Source: Nelumbo lutea
Lineage: Eukaryota; Streptophyta; Magnoliopsida; Proteales; Nelumbonaceae
Assembly (NCBI GenBank): GCA_022828595.1
Contig: JAKGHH010000002.1
Span: 46,449,897 to 46,513,896 of the forward strand
Direction: 5' to 3'
DNA length: 64,000 bases
Shown here: positions 39,501 to 48,500 of the stretch, in pieces
How positions within the stretch are numbered: the first letter of the stretch is position 1
Layout of the letters: every line of letters starts with the position of its first letter
Notes under the pieces: model-generated
Seen by the model: only the letters and a program-made list of their open reading frames with translations
The model's database searches: none
What the model was told of the DNA's origin: nothing
Translations under genes and position numbers: made by a program

Positions 39501-42500
39501 CCTATCCTAATAAGGCTGACACTGTTGTGCCACCAAGTCGGTTGGGGTGGCCTGTCTCAGCTGCCAGGGTGAGACCCTAGGCACATACAGTGTAGGATTA
39601 ATTGAATCTTTTGAACTGGACCAGATTTCCAATATTGCCCTGGACCTTGGAGATTGATGGGCAAAACTAGAAAGTTACACCCGACCCCTAGACTCGATTA
39701 TGATACTGCACTAGGTGTCGGATTGGGCTGTCTTTGATGTACCAATCAGTGAGATCCTTAGCGGGGGTCAAAACCTGGGTATGTTGGGACAGTCTGAGAA
39801 CTCATCTGAGTGGGTGATCATAGTGACAGGATCAGCCCCTTTGTCGGACAAAGGTAATGATCGGGGATGCACTCTCACTGATGGAAACTAAGACTGTCGG
39901 CAGCCGATTTCAATCGTTGAGATTTGTTTTGCAAAGTATATTTTATATGAGATATAAAAGTATATATATTATGGTTTCTAAAATGTTTGCAAAAGGTTTT
40001 AATTCCCGGGATCCATATAAGTAGAGAGTGCAACACTGTTCCTTGCAGCCGAGGGAGATGTCATCTCTTGTCGGGTAGTGTATGATCATTATGGACTGAG
40101 AGGTTAAGTGTAAGACCATTGAGGATAATACCTGATGGGCTAATCTTGCATCTGCCCACAGTCCTTGGGTGTTACAAGGCGGCTTGACCCAGGAACCACT
40201 TAGGGTAAGTGTTAGGCCCATAGAGACCATTTGATGGGTTTCAGGGGGTGCACTATCCATAGCAGTGTATTCGGCCAGGCCTTGTAACAAAGGCTGGGCC
40301 GAACCCATGTGGTTGATGTGTAGATCAATGCTTGGCTCCCACGCCATACAAGGAAGCCCAACTGGGCAGCAGTTAGGAAGGTTAAGTGAGCACATAAGCC
40401 CATTTCGAACTGGACTTATTTAATAAGTTAAATATGGGCGAATTCTGAGATGGATCAGCAGATAGGATAGGGTCTTAACCCTATCCACTCAGAGAGTCCA
40501 GATCTGAATATGATTCAGATCTAGAAACCTCCTAATGAGATTAGGAGAAGGCTGATCTAATCTGCAGATAAGATAAGGGTTTATCCTTATCACCTAAGGG
40601 GATGTCTGATCCAAATATGATTTGGGTTAGCAACTCCTAATTGGATTAGGAGCTGATCCTTTGGGTTTACAAAAGAAGGAGGAGGCGGCAGCCTTTAGAA
40701 GGATGACATAATCAGATCCTCTTCAGAGCTGAAATTACAGAAGAAAGATTTCTACAATCCCTACAAAGATCTTTCTTGCCGCCTCCTTCCTGCAGCCGCC
40801 AAACAATCAGTTCGATCTCTAGTTGTGGGAGAAGTCAAGATTCAATCTTGTCATTAGTTCTTTGAGAAATAATTGATAGGAAGTTGTGCTCACGTGCCAT
40901 CCTGCTATTTCTTGCGAAGGACAGAGTTCTTGGAGAAGAACACTGTTGATTCTGCTCCATCCTACACTGCGCCATCTTCAGTGGGAGCAGTCTTTGGATC
41001 CTTCCTTGGGCGTGAACACCTTCGTTGGGAGATATTATTTCTCCGTATCAGGTATAATCCTCTCCTATTCCTTTTTGGTTCAGATATGGTTCAATTTGTG
41101 GTTCAAGATTGATCCTTGAAAATATGATTTTCTAAATAGGGAATGCGGTTCCCAGTTGAAAGGGAGAGAAAAATTTTTGAAATTCGCCCCTTTTTTCCAC
41201 AAGATTTGGGCATCCATACGATGGATCTCTCATCCCTTCGAGGGAGACTCAAGTGGTGGTGGAATGGATTCAAAACGAGGGCAAGGCCCCCTTTCAGTAT
41301 AGGAAGTATATGAAAGAGATATAGAAGCTCGAAAGGAATAGCAGCATCTCTTCAACAAGGGCATGCAGATCAGACAATGGTTGCGCAGAAACTTTGCAAA
41401 ACAAGGTGTGTTTTGGGGTGTGGGTGAAGATATTGATGTATGTAGACGCTAATTGGCCATCCTAAACTCAAAGATGATGCAATATTGTACATAAACTAAC
41501 CTATCAAAAAATATTGTTCATAAACTATTTCTTACATTAATAAAAATTGTTCAGTATATACCATATTTCTGGAAGGTCACGCAACCTCAAATAAACAGTT
41601 GAAATAAACATCAGTAAAAACATAAACAATAAAAATATATGTGATAAAGAAGCTCCATTTTCTGGAAGCTACATGTGTCGGACACCATCTCTTGCTCATT
41701 AGAAACTAGATGCAAAAGCTTCTTCAATAGAAAATTCTGCTTTATCTCTTCTTGAGTCACCATGCCAAGCACCCTATATTAGAATTGAACACTACACACC
41801 CTCGTTAAATAGAAAAACAGAATGAGGATGACATTCCAGAATGACTGAAATATTAGCAGTTAGGTTTTAATACAAGTAGAATACTAAATGAGCAAAGAAT
41901 CAGTGTTGCACAGTTATTACATAGAGAACACATTGAAGAATAAAATGTTCATGGAGAAAGTGGCAATATAAGCAAGAGTGACTGCCTAATGAGTAGAACC
42001 AGTGTAACACAGTTAATTCAGTGTTTTAAAAGTGTTACAGGGTTTATTCAGTGCTTTAAAAGCACAAAGGGCATTTTGCCCCAAAGACACAAGGTGCAAG
42101 GTGAAGCCTTCACCTTTTCAAGCAAGGTGCAAAATTTTAAAAATAAATCAAAAAATATGTAAATTTTGCAAAAAAAAAGAAAAATAAATTAAGAAAACAT
42201 TAAAAATAATATAAATTAAAAATACAAACTTTAATTTTAAGTTAAATATTTTAAAAAGCTTATCAATTCAAATAAAAATACATAACCATAATATATAAAA
42301 CATATTCAAAGTGAAAATACAAGCAATAAAATCAAATACAGCATATAAAACATATCCAAGCGTGTCAAACTTTCCATTTCTTTATTTCATTCCTAATTAA
42401 ACTATTCCAAATAGATAATATGATGTTAAACATATTTCTTTCCTAACTCTACAAGCCACATTTGCACCAAGCCCTCAGCAGTTGGCCCAGCTTCCGTGCT

Positions 42501-45500
42501 TCAAGACAAAAAATGTGCAAGAATTAACAAAATCACACACCTAAGCTGAGGCATAGGGATGGACATGAACAGAGCTTTTCATGAGCTATTCGAGCTCAGG
42601 TCGTGAAAAGCTCAATTCAGATTGATCTAAACTGAGCTTCGAGTTGAGCTATGTATGTCTATATACACATATAAAAAAATAATAAATATAAAAATATTAT
42701 ACATATACAAAATAATATATATAGAAATATATGAATTAAAAATAAAAATGTTATATATATAATATTCTTATTTTTTATATGTATAATGATAACTAGTTTT
42801 TATAATTCTTAATTTTTTATTTGTAAAGTAAAAAATAATTTTTTATACGTATAACATTTGGCTCACAATCGAGCTCAAGCTGAGCCAAGCTCAAACTTAC
42901 AAGCTTTTGAGTTGAGTAGAACTCAAGTTCAAGTCTCTAGCTCGAATCAAGCTTGAGCTTGAGCCTCATAGTTTTTTGGCAAGCCAGGCTCGAATAGCCA
43001 GATATTCAGCTCAGGTCAGCTCGAGTCCACCCCTATTAAGGCGTAGAGCACACTACGTGCACACTTGTTCAAAGGCGCTGCACCTGGGCCTAGGCAAGGC
43101 ACATACCCCAAAATGCACCTTGCCTATGCACCTAGGCACACCTAAGGCATGCAATCACTGGGTTTATTTGATGACCAACAAACCTAAACATCAATTACTA
43201 CAATAACAAATATCAAACTCATCAATGAAAATTGGGGAGAAAATAACAAGGGCAAAGGAAAAGGAAAAAATAATAGATAATTAATACACACCAACTGTAG
43301 TTCTATATAACCAAGCACATATACTAATTATTGTTCTAATATCAAGTCCTGTCAGATGAACTAACAGCAAAAACAAAACCTATAGTGCAAATCCTTAATA
43401 TATCATCTCATAGAATCAAAGCATTTCCTGAGATATGAATATGGGTAAAGCACGATGCTTTTCAAAGGGAGTTACCTTGTGCTGCTACTTGATGCTATTG
43501 GCATGCTAAGCAAATTCTTTTCCTTTTTATACCCCATCTATGTCTGTCAATGTTAATTTGTCCACTTAAATCTTTCCAAAGGGGAGAAGTCTATGGATTT
43601 CTGGAACATGTTTGGGAGCTTTTCAGGAGAAATTGATTCATCAGGCTCAATGGTAAAGGATCCTTGGAAAGCTTCCCATTTTGGTGGTTCACTGCATTGT
43701 AAGGGATTCCTAGTAGTGCTACAATTCAGCTTGCTTCAGGGATTCATTGTTTTCTTTTAGTGTTCTGTCTAATTGCATAGGGAAGGGGAGTGAGAGAGAG
43801 AGAGAGAGAGGTAGAGGACAGAGAGGAAAAGGTAGCAAATCTAGGAGAGAAGGAATCTATGTGGAGAAGAAGAAGTAACTGCAGGGGTTGGAGGTGGGTA
43901 ATAAAATTAAGGCCAGTGAAATTTTTCTTTATGTGAAGAACACTGATGTGGTCCCCACAGTGCTGTATGGCAGCAATATTTCTGTTAGATATGACAGCGT
44001 TAGTTGGTAGTTATTTCAGTTAGTTATTTCAGCTTTATTGTTAGTTATTTCTTATTCTATTTGCCATGTAAGCAATAAGGGCAATTCAGCCCTTCTACAG
44101 TTAGCCAATAGTTATAAATACTAAGAGAGGGTCGGCAGAAATTATGACCTATTCTCTCTTTCCTGAAACTCTCTTCGTGTACTTTTCTTCCTCTCTTCTC
44201 TTCTTCTTATCTTCAATTTTTCATCTTTTTTTCTTTTTAATTCAAGACTGATTGTAGTCTAGATCGACTACTTGGTATTAAAGCCGACCTAGGAGCTCTT
44301 ATGCTAGTTTGATTAGGCCGACTGCATGAGAACCACCTAGGTTTGGAAGTTTTTCAACAAGGAAGGAGGATCGGCTGATCTTTGGAGGTAACTGGTAGCG
44401 TGCGGCTGCTACTAAACAGATTGTAGAAGTCTGGGAGAGTTCCAGTAATCAGGAAGAATTAGAAGAAGCTTCGGATCCTCAAGATTAGGGTTTTGCATCA
44501 ACCAGAAGGTGGCGGCCAGAGATTTTTTCATAAAGTAAGCTTTTTCTTGTGATTCTATTCAGAAAAGATAATCTTGGTTTAGTCTGAGAGGTGCGGCTTC
44601 AGAATCTTTGTGTTTTTTTTAGGGTTTTGAGAGAAAACCCTAAAATTCAGAACTGTTATTTGTTTCATATCAGAATTTGGACTGGTTTCATTCAGAATTC
44701 TGTTTTTTGTGTTCTTTGGAAGAACTAGACCGGTTGCTATAAGTTGTTTGGGTGTTGTTTCTCCTATTACAGTAATTAAAAAAGTTTTTTTTTTATTAAT
44801 TATTGATCAAGAATGGAGTTCAAGAGTCAAGGAGAAGGTGTTTTTGGGACTAGCAATTCTGGTAACATGTTTGAAAATACTTTTCAGATTACAACAATTA
44901 AGTTTGATGGATCAAACTACCCAGAATGGGCTCAATCGTCCATGATGGCCATTGGGGGTAGGGGAAAACTGAGCTACTTGTTGGGAGATGTGAAAGAACC
45001 AACTAAGGAGGACCAAACCTATACCAAATGGGTCCAGGAGAACTATTTGGTTATGACATGGTTGTGCAACTCTATGCATCCACATATCAGCTGGAACTAT
45101 TTGTGGGCAAAAACAGCTTAGGAAATCTGGGATGTCATGAAAGAAACCTACTCTCAACCCCTTATTGTTGCTAGGGCTTATGAACTGAAATGTGAGGTTA
45201 ACAACCTTAAGCAAGGGGAGAAACCAGTCTCGGTTTACTTCTCTACACTAAAATCTTTGTGGCATGAAATTGACCACCTAGAAACACTTGAGTGGGAAAG
45301 CCAGAAGGATGCACAAACTCATAGTAAGCAGGTTGAGACTAATAGGGTTTTTGAGTTCCTAGCTGGTCTGAATCCTAAATACGATATTGTGAGACAGCAA
45401 CTACTGACAAGAGACAGTATGACCCTATCGCAAGCCTACTCCTTAGTGCACAGTGAAGAGACTAGGAGAAAAGTTATGTTGCAGCATCAACCCTTCCCAC

Positions 45501-48500
45501 CAGCCTTGGCAGCAGTCAAACCTAAGTCCGAGGGTGATATGGAGAGGGATATAAAGAAGGAAAACAAGCGGGATCTAGTAATGTGAACATTGCAAGAAAC
45601 CCAAGCATACTAAAAGCACCTATTGGAAACCGCACCCTCATTTAGTCCCAGCAAAACTCATGAACAAAAGGGGTAATGCTAATATGGCTCTTAAAACTGA
45701 TTGTGCCTCCTCATCGGGCACAAAAGGCACCCCTAGACACCCTATCTGCTGTCCAGGCTGCCCTGACTCAGTTGGAAAAGGAAGTTGGCAATTCAGCTCA
45801 ATCATCTCAGCCACCATCAGCTCCCACATCAGCTTTTGCTCATTCAGGTACTTGGGCCTTAGCTTATCATGCTTCAGCTCCAGGTAACACTGAACATTGT
45901 TGGGTAATAGACTCAGGTGCATCTGACCATATGACTGGCTTGCCATCACTGTTCACTACCTATCACTTATCTTCAGTTCTGCATGTTCCTAAGCTTAATA
46001 CTAATTTGCTTTCAGTCAGTAGCATTACAAAACATCAGAATTGTTCAGTAACCTTTTTCCCTGACCAATGTGTTTTTCAGAACTTGGAGACAAGGAAGGT
46101 GATTAGGACTGGCCGTGAGACGAAGGGGATCTATCTGCTTGGAGAGAGAGAGTTCACATTGGAAAGATAGTGAAGATAGGAAGTCTTTTGTTTCTCAGTC
46201 TGTTAGTCAGGTTATGCTTTGGCATAATCGGTTGGGTCATTTATCTTTTCGGTCTTTAAAGAGTTTGTTTCCTAATTTATTTGAGTTTGTTCAGATGTCC
46301 AATTTGAGATGTGAGCGTTGTGAGCTTGCAAAGCATTGTAGAACATCTTATTCATTGAATAATAAAAGAAGTAATAATCCTTTTGATATTGTGCATACCG
46401 ATGTTTGGGGTCCTTATCACATCACTACTATGGGGGGGTACAGATATTTCTTGTTGTTTGTTGATGACTATACCCGGTTTTCTTGGGTTTATCCTATGCG
46501 TTCTCGAGATGAGGTTCCTACTTTGACCCGGATCTTTCATTAGATGATTTTAACCCAATTTGGGGTCAAAATCAAAATCTTCAGATCCGATAATGCGAAA
46601 TAATACTTTGCCAACCAATTAGCCTCCTATTTGCTTGACCATGGGATTATCCACCAAAGTACTTGCCCTCACACACCACAGCAGAAGGGGGTTGCTGAGA
46701 GGAAAAATAGGCATTGGAGGTGGCCAGAAACATCATGTTTAGCTCCAATGTGTCTATTCGTTTCTAGGGAGATGTTATTCTTACAGCAGTGTATCTCATT
46801 AACCAAGTTCATTCACGGGTTCTTGACATGAAGCCTCCATTTACCCTCCTATACCCTGATAAAGACTTGTTTGTTGTTTCCCTTAAAACCTTTGGTTGTA
46901 CTTTCTTTGTTCAGATTCTTGGACCTCATCGTTCCAATTTGATCCTAAGGCCTCCAAATGTATTTTTCTCGGTTATGCACAAACTCAAAAAGGATATTGC
47001 TACTATGAACCCACTTCTAGGAAAAGATTTGTCTCTATGGATGTTAATTTCTTTGAGGATGCACCCTATTATCCTAGGGTTTCTCCTCAGGGGGAGAGTA
47101 GTGAGTGTGGGGTTAACTCATCAGAAGTTCCTTTACATGTTCCATTGAGTGATGAGGGATGTAATGGGGAGGGGTGTCAGAGGTGCCGAGATTTGAGAGT
47201 CTATCACAGGCAGTGGAGGTAGGTTGATTTTGGTCATCAGCAATCCAGGCCAGCCCCAGTTCCTTCTGCAGACCCAGATCCAGGTACTACAGTTCCTTTA
47301 TCGGATCAGGGTTCCACTGAGATACTTTCCACTGTTGAGCCCTTACCTCCTTTGGATGACCTTGACCTCCCCACTACAGTCCGTAAAGGCAAACGGCGTT
47401 ACACCACATCCACAACCCACTGTATTTCCCAATTCTTGTCCAATGATCACTTGTCCCCCTCTTACAGGTCCTTCCTCACATCTATTACTGATATTCCTAT
47501 CCCTAGAGAGGCATTGTCAGTTCCCGAGTGGAAAGATGCAATGAAGGTTGAAATGGATGCTCTTCTGAGGAATAATACTTGGGAGCTAGTTGACCAGTCT
47601 AAAGGGAAGAAACCGGTTGGATGTAGATGGGTATTTACTGTGAAACATAATGCTGATGGTTCCATTGAAAGGTATAAGGCTTGGTTAGTTGCAAAGGGAT
47701 TTACTCAGACTTATGGAATAGACTACTTAGAGACTTTTGCTCCAGTAGCAAAGATGACCACTATTAGAGTTTTATTGTCCCTTGCAACCAGTTACTCTTG
47801 GCCCTTGTTCCAGATGGATGTCAAAAATGTCTTTCTCAATGGAGACCTGTAGAAAGAAGTCTACATGCAGTTGCCTCCTGGATTTTATGATGCAGACACA
47901 AGAAAGAAGGTTTGCCAGTTGAATAAAGCTTTGTATGGACTAAAATAGTCCCCTAGAGCTTGGTTTGATAGATTCAGACAAGCCCTTGAAAGGTTCGGCT
48001 ATGTATAGGCATAGTCAAACCATACATTATTCATTAAGAGAATGGACTCTTCCTTGACCTTGCTTGTTGTATACGTGGATGATATTGTAGTGACAGGGAA
48101 TGATAATGGTGAGATTGAGTCTCTCAAACAACTCCATCAAGAATTTGAGGTGAAAGATCTGGGAGAGCTACGATACTTCTTGGGTATTGAGGTAGCTAGA
48201 TCTAAACATGGGATTTTTGTTTCCCAAAGAAAGTATGTTCTAGATTTGTTGGAAGAAACTGCAAAGTTAGGTGTTAAGCCTACAGATACACTTATTGAAC
48301 AGAATCACAAGATTAGTGCAGAGGGTGAAGAGCTACTTGAAGATAAAGCTATGTTCCAGCAATTAGTTGGAAAACTCCTCTATCTTTGTCTCACACGACC
48401 AGACATCAGTTATGCGATCAGCGTTGTCAGTCAGTATATGCACTCTCCTAGGACTACTCACTTACTTGCAATTGAGAGGATATTAGCATATTTAAAGAGG

